DNA from: Flavobacterium sp. 1355
GTDB lineage: Bacteria > Bacteroidota > Bacteroidia > Flavobacteriales > Flavobacteriaceae
Direction of reading: 5' to 3'
Length of the DNA: 45,568 nucleotides
NCBI RefSeq assembly: GCF_017833415.1
Contig: NZ_JAFICC010000024.1
Coordinates: 1-45,568, forward strand
The notes beneath the pieces were generated by a model. That model saw only the letters and a list, made by a program, of their open reading frames with translations. It was not told where the DNA came from and searched no databases. The position numbers were made by a program, and so were the translations under genes. Positions 32,919 to 39,856 of the stretch are shown here, in pieces. Every line of letters begins with the position of its first letter. Position 1 is the first letter of the stretch.

Positions 32919-34400
32919 ATGGATATTGAAAAAGACTACATAAAGCTGATATTTGGGCTAAAACTGAAGCAGGTTCGAACTCAAAAAAATCTTTCCCTTT
33001 TTGGTTTAGCCAAATTGACTAATCTCTCAAAATCGTATTTAAACGAAATTGAAAAGGGAAAAAAATATCCAAAAACAGATAAAATCTTACTGCTTTGCAA
33101 ACATTTGGATGTTTCTTACGACCAAATGATTTCCTTAAAACTCGATAATAACCTCGCTCCGATTGGCGAAATATTAAAATCCGGAATTTTGAAAGAGATT
33201 CCGCTTGACCTTTTTGGCATTCAGGAAGCCGATTTAATCGATATTATTGCCAATGCTCCTGCGAAAGTCAATGCCTTTATCAGTACGATTATTGAAATTG
33301 CACAGCATTATAACCTAAGCCGTGAAAGTTTCTTTCTGGCCGCATTGCGATCGTATCAGGAAGCTCACAGTAATTATTTTGAAGATCTGGAAGATAAAGT
33401 AATTGAGTTTTCGAAGTCCTTTCAGATTAATCTGGATTCTAAAATCGGCATTGAAGAATTAGAAGCCATTTTAAAAGAAGAATACGAATACACAATAAAG
33501 GAAATCGCTTTTACCGATCAGGAAGCTTTGGGCGATTTGCGTTCGATTTATGTTCCGAAAAGCAAAACGTTATTGCTTTCAACAGAGCTCGATGCGCCTC
33601 AGAGAGCTTTTATTTTAGCTAAAGAAATAGCTTATAATTACTTGAAAATATCAGATCGTCTATTGACTTTCAGCTGGATCAAATTTGAAAATTTCGACCA
33701 GGTTTTGCATAATTTTTACGCTTCTTATTTTGCCGGTGCATTATTATTGCCGAGACAATTGGTTCTGGGCAAAATCAATGATTTTTTAAACAATGAAAAA
33801 CCAAATCCGGAAGAATTTGTTGCCTTAATAGAAAGCTTTGAAGTTTCGCCGGAATCTTTTTATCAGAGATTAACCAATTTATTGCCCAAAGATTTTCATC
33901 TGAAAAACTTATTCTTTTTAAGAATGTCCCATAAATTTGGTTCTGATGTTTATCAGATCAAAAAAGAATTACATATTACCAATCAGCAGGAACCGCACGC
34001 TAACGAAACCAACGAGCATTATTGCAGAAGATGGGTTTCGGTAAAAACCATAGACGAGGCCATCAGACAAAATAAACCTCATTTTTTTGATGCTCAAATT
34101 TCGAGTTACGTTCATAGCGGCAATGAATATCTGGTTTTTTCATCGGCCACAAAAGATCCTTTTTTGCATGATACCATTCGAAGTATTTCTGTCGGAATTT
34201 TAATTAACCCGGCCATGAAAAAGAAATTTAAATTCATTGAAGGAAAACCGCTTGTAAAAAGAATTGTTGGAGTTACATGTGAAACTTGCGATGTAAAGAA
34301 TTGTCTTGAAAGAGCTGCACCGCCAATTGCTTTAGAACAGAAAAAACGTCATGAGAATACAGATTTAGTTGTGCAGCAGTTTATTAATCAATATAGTTAG
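32919..34400 (+). CDS. XRE-type regulator with IrrE-like and short-chain fatty acyl (ScfR/DUF2083) domains
   Basis: 493 residues with a RamB-like architecture. The N-terminal HTH_3 domain covers residues about 10-67 (LKQVRTQKNLSLFGLAKLTNLSKSYLNEIEKGKKYP). An ImmA/IrrE-like region at about 195-290 includes QRAFILAKEIAYNYLK, where the usual HExxH zinc motif is absent, so proteolytic activity is unlikely. The C-terminal half carries the ScfR domain with CRRWVSVKTIDEAIRQ and a cysteine cluster TCETCDVKNC followed by ERAAPP. In actinobacteria the relative RamB controls acetate and glyoxylate genes. The divergent placement next to aceB-aceA supports the same job here, as inference. Confidence 0.92.
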   Translation: MDIEKDYIKLIFGLKLKQVRTQKNLSLFGLAKLTNLSKSYLNEIEKGKKYPKTDKILLLCKHLDVSYDQMISLKLDNNLAPIGEILKSGILKEIPLDLFGIQEADLIDIIANAPAKVNAFISTIIEIAQHYNLSRESFFLAALRSYQEAHSNYFEDLEDKVIEFSKSFQINLDSKIGIEELEAILKEEYEYTIKEIAFTDQEALGDLRSIYVPKSKTLLLSTELDAPQRAFILAKEIAYNYLKISDRLLTFSWIKFENFDQVLHNFYASYFAGALLLPRQLVLGKINDFLNNEKPNPEEFVALIESFEVSPESFYQRLTNLLPKDFHLKNLFFLRMSHKFGSDVYQIKKELHITNQQEPHANETNEHYCRRWVSVKTIDEAIRQNKPHFFDAQISSYVHSGNEYLVFSSATKDPFLHDTIRSISVGILINPAMKKKFKFIEGKPLVKRIVGVTCETCDVKNCLERAAPPIALEQKKRHENTDLVVQQFINQYS

Positions 34401-34407
34401 AAATGTT

Positions 34408-34767
34408 ATGAAATATTTTACCTTAATAATAATTCTGGTTTGTGTTAATTTAGAACAGAAAACAGATAAGCTTAATGGCCGCTACAATTATTTGATAGAA
34501 GAGAACAATTCTTATATCCAAAAAGATAAAATCACTTTTAATGATAGTGTTTTTGTTTTTGATAACAAGTATGTGCCAAAAGGAAAAATTTCTTATGGCA
34601 ATGTAATACTATTGGATAATTTTATAAATACTGATTTAATTATAAGCATTTCGAAAGATCAAATCAAAAAAGATACTATTCCATTTTACATGCATGATAA
34701 GAAAAGTTCTTCTGCGAATTATCTTGACGAAGTAGTTGGAAAAGGAAGATTAATCAAAATAAAATAA
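34408..34767 (+). CDS. Small hypothetical protein, probably exported
   Basis: 119 residues from the ATG at 34408. An alternative frame start at 34369 would overlap the regulator by 32 bases and push the hydrophobic segment inward. The N-terminus (MKYFTLIIILVCVNLEQ) looks like a signal peptide or anchor. The rest resembles short beta-strands with no known motif (NYLIEENNSYIQKDKITFN). I recognise no family. It starts seven bases after the regulator stop, so it may be co-transcribed. Confidence 0.6.
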   Translation: MKYFTLIIILVCVNLEQKTDKLNGRYNYLIEENNSYIQKDKITFNDSVFVFDNKYVPKGKISYGNVILLDNFINTDLIISISKDQIKKDTIPFYMHDKKSSSANYLDEVVGKGRLIKIK

Positions 34768-34793
34768 TACAAACTGTATTATACTTTGCAATC

Positions 34794-34895
34794 TTGTCAT
34801 CCTGAGGAACGAAGGATCACATAAGTAATTCGACAAAGATTGGAAAATTACTGTGAGGAGTTTCTTGTGTGATCCTTCGTTCCTCAGGATGACAA
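34794..34895. repeat. Perfect 28-bp inverted repeat
   Basis: Arms at 34794-34821 and 34868-34895 are exact reverse complements around a 46-base spacer. The arm begins TTGTCATCCTGAGGAACGA. From memory, this is a dispersed Bacteroidota repeat sequence; a related half-like copy (CTTTCGACGAAGGAG) is near 7880. Confidence 0.9.
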
Positions 34896-34982
34896 ACTGG
34901 AACCTTCTATCTTGTATGGTTTACATCGATACAACTTTTAAAAACAAAAACTTCTCATTTAGCCCTGATAGAAGGCGGTATC

Positions 34983-35017
34983 CTTTTGTGGTCCCGAGGC
35001 TTCGGGAGCCACAAAAG
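34983..35017. repeat. GC-rich interspersed hairpin
   Basis: Arms CTTTTGTGG/CCACAAAAG plus CCCGA/TCGGG make a bulged stem around the loop GGCT. The stretch that follows (GATATAGCGGATAGCAGGAC) also looks like a dispersed repeat. Confidence 0.7.
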
Positions 35018-35077
35018 ATATAGCGGATAGCAGGACGGGATATCTTTTGAAACAGAAAATTTCTGCTCCTAAAAAAC

Positions 35078-35117
35078 CTTAGAACCTCAGCATCTTAGAA
35101 CCTCAGAACCTTAGAAA
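35078..35117. repeat. 16-bp tandem repeat, about 2.5 copies
   Basis: CTTAGAACCTCAGCAT and CTTAGAACCTCAGAAC are adjacent 16-base units followed by a partial CTTAGAAA. Together with the two preceding repeats it fills most of the 433-base gap between the small hypothetical gene and pirin. Confidence 0.75.
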
Positions 35118-35125
35118 AAACCTTT

Positions 35126-35171
35126 CTTAATCTACATTAAGTGCTTTTCCCTGACCTTGATGGTATCTTTG
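35126..35171 (+). promoter_or_regulatory. Pirin promoter with palindromic operator
   Basis: The operator CTTAATCTACATTAAG (35126-35141; CTTAA, six bases, TTAAG) lies 22 bases before TATCTTTG (35164-35171). There is no TTG at the -33 position. The same operator type and spacing occur before the YceI gene. Confidence 0.7.
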
Positions 35172-35200
35172 TACTATAAAAATAACAAAACATATAAATC

Positions 35201-35917
35201 ATGGAAAATATAGTATTGCACAAAGCAGAAACAAGAGGAAATGCAAATCACGGATGGCTTAATGCTTATCATAGTTTTAGTTTTGCAAGCTGGTACAACC
35301 CTGAAAGAATTCAGTTTGGAGCACTTCGTGTTTTGAACGATGACACGATTGCGGGCGGTATGGGTTTTGGAACACATCCTCACGATAATATGGAAATTAT
35401 TACCATTCCGTTAGAAGGCGATTTAGCGCATAAAGACAGCATGGGGAACACTGAAATCATCAAAAATGGCGATATTCAGGTTATGAGTGCGGGAACCGGA
35501 GTTCAACATAGTGAGTTTAACCCGAATGCAGATCAGCAAACTAAATTGCTGCAAATTTGGTTGTTTCCTAACAAAAGAAATGTAGAGCCACGTTATCAGC
35601 AAATTACTTTGAATGTTGCGGACAGACGTAATAAATTAGCTCAAATTTTGTCTCCAAATGCAGATGATGAGGGTGTTTGGATTCACCAGGATGCCTGGTT
35701 TAATATGGGGAATTTTGATGCCGGGATTGCAACAGAATATAAAATTAAAAAAGAAGGAAACGGAGTTTACGCTTTCATTTTAAAAGGAAATGTAACGATC
35801 AACGGTCAGGAATTAAATTCTCGTGATGCGGTTGGAATTTCAGGAACTGATATTTTAAATATAAAAGCAAATACGGATGCGGAATTGTTATTGATGGACA
35901 TTCCGATGAATTATTAA
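35201..35917 (+). CDS. Pirin family protein
   Basis: 238 residues, bicupin. The N-terminal cupin carries the metal ligands His59 and His61 (GTHPHDNMEI), His103 and Glu105 (GVQHSEFN). The second cupin (about 140-235) lacks these ligands, as usual. Homologues include YhhW, which has quercetin 2,3-dioxygenase activity, and pirins that act as redox-sensing cofactors; the true role here is not known. It is a single-gene transcript ending in a terminator. A shared promoter operator links it to YceI. Confidence 0.93.
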   Translation: MENIVLHKAETRGNANHGWLNAYHSFSFASWYNPERIQFGALRVLNDDTIAGGMGFGTHPHDNMEIITIPLEGDLAHKDSMGNTEIIKNGDIQVMSAGTGVQHSEFNPNADQQTKLLQIWLFPNKRNVEPRYQQITLNVADRRNKLAQILSPNADDEGVWIHQDAWFNMGNFDAGIATEYKIKKEGNGVYAFILKGNVTINGQELNSRDAVGISGTDILNIKANTDAELLLMDIPMNY

Positions 35918-35946
35918 TTCATACAACACAAGTAATACTTTTCCCG

Positions 35947-35995
35947 ATAAACGTTAATAAATCTGAATTTCAGATTGTTAACGTTTATTTTTTTT
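35947..35995 (+). terminator. Pirin terminator
   Basis: A long stem (ATAAACGTTAA with TTAACGTTTAT, continuing through AATCTGA/TCAGATT around a single mismatch) is followed by eight T residues. Confidence 0.85.
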
Positions 35996-36014
35996 AGTAA
36001 TTTTAAGTGTAGAG

Positions 36015-36043
36015 ACCTAACAGGTTTTGAAAACCTGTTAGGT
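36015..36043. repeat. Perfect 14-bp inverted repeat with single-base loop
   Basis: ACCTAACAGGTTTT, a G, then the exact reverse complement. It lies in the 346 bases between pirin and YceI, which otherwise hold the pirin terminator, degenerate repeat-like DNA and the YceI promoter. Confidence 0.85.
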
Positions 36044-36177
36044 TTTACGAACTGCAAAAGATATTTGTTACATAAAGCTTTTTTTGCTACAGATAAAGGA
36101 TTATTTGGATTTTTTCTTTTTTGGATTAATAATCAGTGGAAATCTTTTAATCTCTAAAACTTAACGCATTTTTATTT

Positions 36178-36223
36178 CTTAATCTAGGTTAAGTGGGTTT
36201 CGAATACTACGGGCTTAACTTTG
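36178..36223 (+). promoter_or_regulatory. YceI promoter with palindromic operator
   Basis: The operator CTTAATCTAGGTTAAG (36178-36193) lies 22 bases before TAACTTTG (36216-36223). No -33 TTG is present. The arrangement duplicates that of the pirin promoter. Confidence 0.7.
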
Positions 36224-36263
36224 TCCTATCAAAATGAAAATTAATTATTTAAAAATAAAAATT

Positions 36264-36797
36264 ATGGCAACTACAAAATGGTCAATTGACCCAACTCACT
36301 CAGAAATTGGTTTTAAAGTTAAACACATGATGTTTACAAATGTTTCAGGAAAATTTGGAACTTACGATGCAACGATTACTACAGAAGGTACTGATTTCGA
36401 AAATGCAGCAATCGAATTCTCTGGCGATATTGCTTCTATAGACACTGCAAACGCCGACAGAGATGGTCACTTAAGAAGTGGCGATTTTTTTGATGCTGAG
36501 AATCATCCAAAATTAACTTTCAAGGGTTCGTCTTTCAAAAAAACAGGAGAAGGTGAATATGAATTAATCGGAGATTTAAATATTAAAGGTGTTTCAAAAG
36601 AAGTTAAACTTCCTGTAGAATTTAGCGGAATTATGACTGATCCTTGGGGAAATACAAAAGTAGGTTTAAGCATTGAAGGAAAAATTAATCGTAAAGATTG
36701 GGGTTTAAACTGGAACTCTGCTCTTGAAACCGGTGGTGTTTTAGTTGGAGAAGAAGTAAAATTAAACATTGAATTACAATTTGTAAAACAAGCTTAA
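36264..36797 (+). CDS. YceI family protein
   Basis: 177 residues from the ATG at 36264. An earlier in-frame ATG at 36234 would add a basic, unconserved decapeptide almost at the predicted transcript start. The family start MATTKWSIDPTHSEIGFKV is seen directly. The lipocalin-like barrel binds long isoprenoid or amide lipids in characterised members; the family also includes stress-inducible proteins. GHLRSGDFFDAENHPKLTF, LNIKGVSKEVKLPVEF and FSGIMTDPWGNTKVGLSIEG match the family. There is no signal peptide, so it is cytoplasmic here. The operator is shared with pirin. Confidence 0.93.
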   Translation: MATTKWSIDPTHSEIGFKVKHMMFTNVSGKFGTYDATITTEGTDFENAAIEFSGDIASIDTANADRDGHLRSGDFFDAENHPKLTFKGSSFKKTGEGEYELIGDLNIKGVSKEVKLPVEFSGIMTDPWGNTKVGLSIEGKINRKDWGLNWNSALETGGVLVGEEVKLNIELQFVKQA

Positions 36798-36828
36798 TAC
36801 TTTATAATAGGTTTTAATTTGGTTGGTT

Positions 36829-36868
36829 AAAAACCCTGTACTTTTTAGGAAGTGCAGGGTTTTTTTTT
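36829..36868 (+). terminator. YceI terminator
   Basis: AAACCCTGTACTT and AAGTGCAGGGTTT form a stem with a G-T pair, followed by a long T run. It sits 32 bases after the stop. Confidence 0.8.
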
Positions 36869-36876
36869 GAAACGAG

Positions 36877-36949
36877 GGCTTCGACTTCGCTCAGCCTGAC
36901 ATACGATATCTTTAAGAATACGATTGTCAGGCTGAGCGAAGTCGAAGCC
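36877..36949. repeat. Perfect 25-bp inverted repeat between convergent genes
   Basis: Arms at 36877-36901 and 36925-36949 are exact reverse complements (arm begins GGCTTCGACTTCGCTCAGCC) with a 23-base spacer and a downstream T run. It could add a second, bidirectional termination point between YceI and the AraC-type gene, five bases from the latter's stop. Confidence 0.9.
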
Positions 36950-36954
36950 TTTTT

Positions 36955-37815
36955 TTACTTTATATTTCTAAATTCTGTGGGAGACATTCCGGTTTGTTTT
37001 TTAAAGAATCTGGAGAAATACGAGTAATCTTCGTAGCCTACTTTAAACGCTACTTCGTTTACGGCTAATTGTTTATCAATCAGCATTCTTTTTATTTCCA
37101 GAATGACACGATCTGTAATAACTTCTGTTGCCGTTTTTTGCAGAATTTCATTGCAGATTCTGTTTAAATGTTTTAAAGTTATATTGAGCTTTTCTGCATA
37201 AAAAGAAGGTAGTTTTTCTTGTCTGAAATATTGTTCCAGAAGCGATTCAAATTTGTTGATTTTGATATTGTACGAATGTGCTTGATGAGAATACGTTTCG
37301 CTATATTTTCTCGAGATTTCTATATGAATACAATCTAATAAATTCAACATCTTATCCAATTGTAATTTGTTATTTTGATTATTCTCCTGAATGAGTAAAT
37401 CAAAATAAGGCAGGATTTTCAGCATTTCATTGTCTTCAAAAACCATTTCCGGGCGATTATGAATGGAATGGTAAAAATTATACTCGTTGATTTTTTTCTG
37501 CCCGAAGTATAAATTATACAGTTCCTGCGAAAAGATAATTACAAAGCCTTCGATAGCAGTAGACAAACTCCAATGGTGCATTTGCCCTGGCTGTAAAACA
37601 AATAAACTTCCTCTTTTTATTTCAAATTGATCAAAATCGACTTCATGTAAACCGGAGCCATTTGTAAAAAACACCATTAAATACGAATCATGACGATGTG
37701 GTTCTTCGACAAAACTGTGGCTTTTTAAATGCTCTGCAAAAGTATTAACATAGAAATCACGATGTACATCATTGCAGCTAAAATTCTGCACGCTGTAAAC
37801 TGGATATTTTTTCAT
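36955..37815 (-). CDS. AraC family transcriptional regulator
   Basis: 286 residues. The N-terminal cupin-like sensor covers about residues 25-100 (SFVEEPHRHDSYLMVFFTNGSG, RGSLFVLQPGQMHHW). The C-terminal double helix-turn-helix covers about 190-284 (FYAEKLNITLKHLNRICNEI and VNEVAFKVGYEDYSYFSRFFKKQTGMSPTEFRNIK). The inducer is unknown. It is convergent with YceI and divergent from the DUF983 gene. It is the nearest regulator to the paired pirin/YceI operators, but AraC proteins normally bind direct-repeat sites, so a link is not shown. Confidence 0.93.
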   Translation of the reverse strand: MKKYPVYSVQNFSCNDVHRDFYVNTFAEHLKSHSFVEEPHRHDSYLMVFFTNGSGLHEVDFDQFEIKRGSLFVLQPGQMHHWSLSTAIEGFVIIFSQELYNLYFGQKKINEYNFYHSIHNRPEMVFEDNEMLKILPYFDLLIQENNQNNKLQLDKMLNLLDCIHIEISRKYSETYSHQAHSYNIKINKFESLLEQYFRQEKLPSFYAEKLNITLKHLNRICNEILQKTATEVITDRVILEIKRMLIDKQLAVNEVAFKVGYEDYSYFSRFFKKQTGMSPTEFRNIK

Positions 37816-37880
37816 ACTAAATGTCTTTATTGTGCTACAAGTAGCGAAGATATAAAAAAGACTTTTATAGTACTCTGAAT

Positions 37881-37888
37881 TACCTTTG
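37881..37888 (+). promoter_or_regulatory. -7 promoter element of the DUF983 gene
   Basis: TACCTTTG matches TAnnTTTG, 23 bases before the ATG at 37912. Confidence 0.55.
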
Positions 37889-37911
37889 TATAAATAAAAA
37901 ACATCAAGATC

Positions 37912-38274
37912 ATGTCACATGCATTAACTCATATTTTAAGCAACGAATGTCCTGTTTGTCATAAAGGAAAAGTTTTTAAAGACAAAAATATATTTCTGAA
38001 TTTCAGTTTACCAAAAATGAACGAATATTGCAGTCATTGCAATTATAAATTTCAAAAAGAGCCCGGATATTTCTTTGGCGCTATGTACGTAAACTACGGA
38101 TTAACAGTCGCTCAGGGAATTGCTACTTATTGTATTGCGCAGTATTTCTTTGATAAAAATTTCGATTTAAGAATCATTCCGATTATTGCTATTGTCATTA
38201 CATTACTGACTTCTTTTAATCTCCGATTTTCAAGATTAGTATGGATTTATATGTTTAAGGATTATACGAGCTAA
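37912..38274 (+). CDS. DUF983 family membrane protein
   Basis: 120 residues. The N-terminus carries a zinc-ribbon-like pair of CxxC motifs: ECPVCHKGKVF (about 12-22) and YCSHCNYKFQKEPGYFFGAMY (about 39-59), the family signature. Two hydrophobic helices follow (about 58-78 and 87-104). The function of the family is unknown; a metal-dependent or membrane assembly role is conceivable. It precedes fabD in the same direction but fabD has its own -7 element (TATTTTTG, 38283-38290). Confidence 0.9.
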   Translation: MSHALTHILSNECPVCHKGKVFKDKNIFLNFSLPKMNEYCSHCNYKFQKEPGYFFGAMYVNYGLTVAQGIATYCIAQYFFDKNFDLRIIPIIAIVITLLTSFNLRFSRLVWIYMFKDYTS

Positions 38275-38282
38275 AAAAATGT

Positions 38283-38290
38283 TATTTTTG
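38283..38290 (+). promoter_or_regulatory. fabD -7 promoter element
   Basis: TATTTTTG lies nine bases beyond the DUF983 stop and 56 bases before the fabD ATG, giving a leader of about 50 bases. Confidence 0.6.
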
Positions 38291-38346
38291 CCTTTCAATT
38301 GAAGCTAATTTTCAATTCCAAAAAAATAAAAAAACAAATTAGACAA

Positions 38347-39222
38347 ATGAAAGCATACGTATTTCCGGGTCAGGGCGCACAATTTACAGGAATGGGCAAA
38401 GACTTATATGAATCATCGGCTTTGGCCGCAGCATTATTCGAAAAAGCAAATGAAATTTTAGGTTTTAGAATTACAGATATTATGTTTGAAGGCACTGCCG
38501 AAGAACTAAAAGAAACTAAAGTAACTCAGCCGGCTGTATTTTTACATTCTGTTATTTTAGCCAAAACTTTAGGTGATGATTTTAAACCGGAAATGGTTGC
38601 AGGACATTCCTTAGGCGAATTTTCGGCCTTGGTTGCCAACGGAACTTTATCTTTTGAAGATGGTCTTAAATTAGTTTCTCAACGTGCTTTGGCCATGCAA
38701 AAAGCCTGCGAAATTACACCCTCTACAATGGCTGCAGTTTTAGGTTTAGCTGATAATGTTGTTGAAGAAGTTTGTGCTTCTATCGACGGAATTGTAGTAG
38801 CTGCAAACTATAACTGTCCTGGACAATTGGTAATTTCAGGAGAAACTTCTGCTGTTGAAAAAGCTTGCGAGGCAATGAAAGCTGCCGGAGCAAAACGTGC
38901 TTTAATTTTACCTGTTGGAGGAGCATTTCACTCGCCAATGATGGAGCCTGCGAGAGAAGAATTAGCAGCTGCAATTGAAGCTACTACTTTCTCAACTCCT
39001 ATTTGTCCGGTTTATCAAAATGTAACTGCAAATGCTGTTTCTGATGCAAACGAAATCAAAAAGAACTTAATTATACAATTGACTGCTCCGGTAAAATGGA
39101 CGCAATCTGTTCAGCAAATGATTGCTGATGGTGCTACTTTGCTTACTGAAGTAGGTCCTGGAAAAGTGTTGGCTGGCTTGATTAATAAAATTGACAAAGA
39201 AGCGGTTACTGCGAATGCTTAA
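38347..39222 (+). CDS. fabD: Malonyl-CoA:ACP transacylase
   Basis: 291 residues from the ATG at 38347. The frame runs open to 38299, but MKAYVFPGQGAQFTGMGKDL is the family N-terminus. It moves the malonyl group from CoA to acyl carrier protein for fatty acid synthesis. Key residues are visible: GQGAQ near residue 9, nucleophile Ser88 in AGHSLGEFSAL, QRALAMQKA with its arginine, and the catalytic His in GGAFHSPMME. It ends in a strong terminator. Other fab genes are not in the window. Confidence 0.96.
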   Translation: MKAYVFPGQGAQFTGMGKDLYESSALAAALFEKANEILGFRITDIMFEGTAEELKETKVTQPAVFLHSVILAKTLGDDFKPEMVAGHSLGEFSALVANGTLSFEDGLKLVSQRALAMQKACEITPSTMAAVLGLADNVVEEVCASIDGIVVAANYNCPGQLVISGETSAVEKACEAMKAAGAKRALILPVGGAFHSPMMEPAREELAAAIEATTFSTPICPVYQNVTANAVSDANEIKKNLIIQLTAPVKWTQSVQQMIADGATLLTEVGPGKVLAGLINKIDKEAVTANA

Positions 39223-39262
39223 ATCTTAGTATTCAGTTTTCAGTTAGAGTTTATTTACAGAT

Positions 39263-39300
39263 AAAAAAATCCTCATAACTTAATGTTATGAGGATTTTGT
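39263..39300 (+). terminator. fabD terminator
   Basis: A perfect 14-bp stem (39266-39279 with 39285-39298, AAAATCCTCATAAC/GTTATGAGGATTTT) also serves the convergent toxin gene, whose stop is at 39303. Confidence 0.88.
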
Positions 39301-39302
39301 TT

Positions 39303-39620
39303 TTATAGCTCACTTACTTCTGAACTATTATTATTTATAATTGTTGTTATCAAATAATTCTGATCTCTTTTTTCAAAAAAGATATACCATGTTGTTCTGG
39401 CATTTGCTTTGTAAAAAACATAGTTTAAACCTAAATATTGAATTGATGCTGGTGTTTTCTTATGAGGAAAAGTTGAAATATTCGAAATAATAAAACCAAC
39501 TATTTTATCAATATAATTCTTAGCTGACTCAGGAAAACCAAAGTATTCATCTTCAAAAAGTGCAAAAACCAAATTATCAAAATATTCCAGAACAGAATTT
39601 TCAAAGATTATTTTTTCCAA
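39303..39620 (-). CDS. RelE/ParE-type toxin-like protein
   Basis: 105 residues, similar in size and layout to RelE/ParE toxins: a helical N-terminal hairpin (EYFDNLVFALFEDEYFGFPESAKNYIDKI) followed by strands ending YVFYKANARTTWYIFFEKRDQNYLITTIINN. The Arg/Lys-aromatic pattern (NARTTWYIFFEK) recalls these families. It should act as an mRNA interferase or gyrase poison if active, but catalytic residues cannot be fixed from sequence. It overlaps the upstream small gene by 13 bases, the typical linkage of a toxin-antitoxin pair. The order is antitoxin first, toxin second. Confidence 0.7.
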   Translation of the reverse strand: MEKIIFENSVLEYFDNLVFALFEDEYFGFPESAKNYIDKIVGFIISNISTFPHKKTPASIQYLGLNYVFYKANARTTWYIFFEKRDQNYLITTIINNNSSEVSEL

Positions 39621-39805
39621 GGGTATGCTTTTATTCTTTTAACCATTTCAGCTTTAAATTCCTCTGGCGTTAGTCCCTTCGCGAACTCAGCATCAAAATC
39701 AAAAGTTTCTCGATCTATTCCTTTAAATTTTGGTTTCTGAACTTCATATTCTACTCTGGGCTCTTCAACCTTACTGTTTTTTTTATTTTCTTTATCCAAA
39801 TCCAT
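39608..39805 (-). CDS. Small acidic antitoxin-like protein
   Basis: 65 residues, highly charged and probably disordered at the N-terminus (MDLDKENKKNSKVEEPRVEY). The C-terminal half KGLTPEEFKAEMVKRIKAY is a predicted helix. It has no visible DNA-binding domain, unlike most type II antitoxins, so autoregulation would need another mode. It overlaps the toxin-like gene by 13 bases and is preceded by a -7 element (TATATTTG on the minus strand, 39827-39834). The antitoxin role is inferred from size, charge and overlap. Confidence 0.62.
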   Translation of the reverse strand: MDLDKENKKNSKVEEPRVEYEVQKPKFKGIDRETFDFDAEFAKGLTPEEFKAEMVKRIKAYPWKK

Positions 39806-39826
39806 ATTCCTACATTTCTATTCTTA

Positions 39827-39834
39827 CAAATATA
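39827..39834 (-). promoter_or_regulatory. -7 promoter element of the toxin-antitoxin pair
   Basis: The minus strand reads TATATTTG, 21 bases before the antitoxin ATG. No TTG is seen at the usual distance. Confidence 0.55.
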
Positions 39835-39856
39835 TAAAATAAACTTTTGTTTATTA

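Noticed and set aside
35975..36157. 60-codon plus-strand frame after pirin
   Set aside because: It begins inside the pirin terminator and runs across the 14-bp palindrome and repeat-like DNA, so it is repeat-derived and not a gene.
36955..37815. AraC-type protein as the factor binding the pirin/YceI palindromes
   Set aside because: AraC proteins usually bind direct-repeat asymmetric sites, and no such palindrome precedes its own gene. Proximity alone is not enough to assign it.
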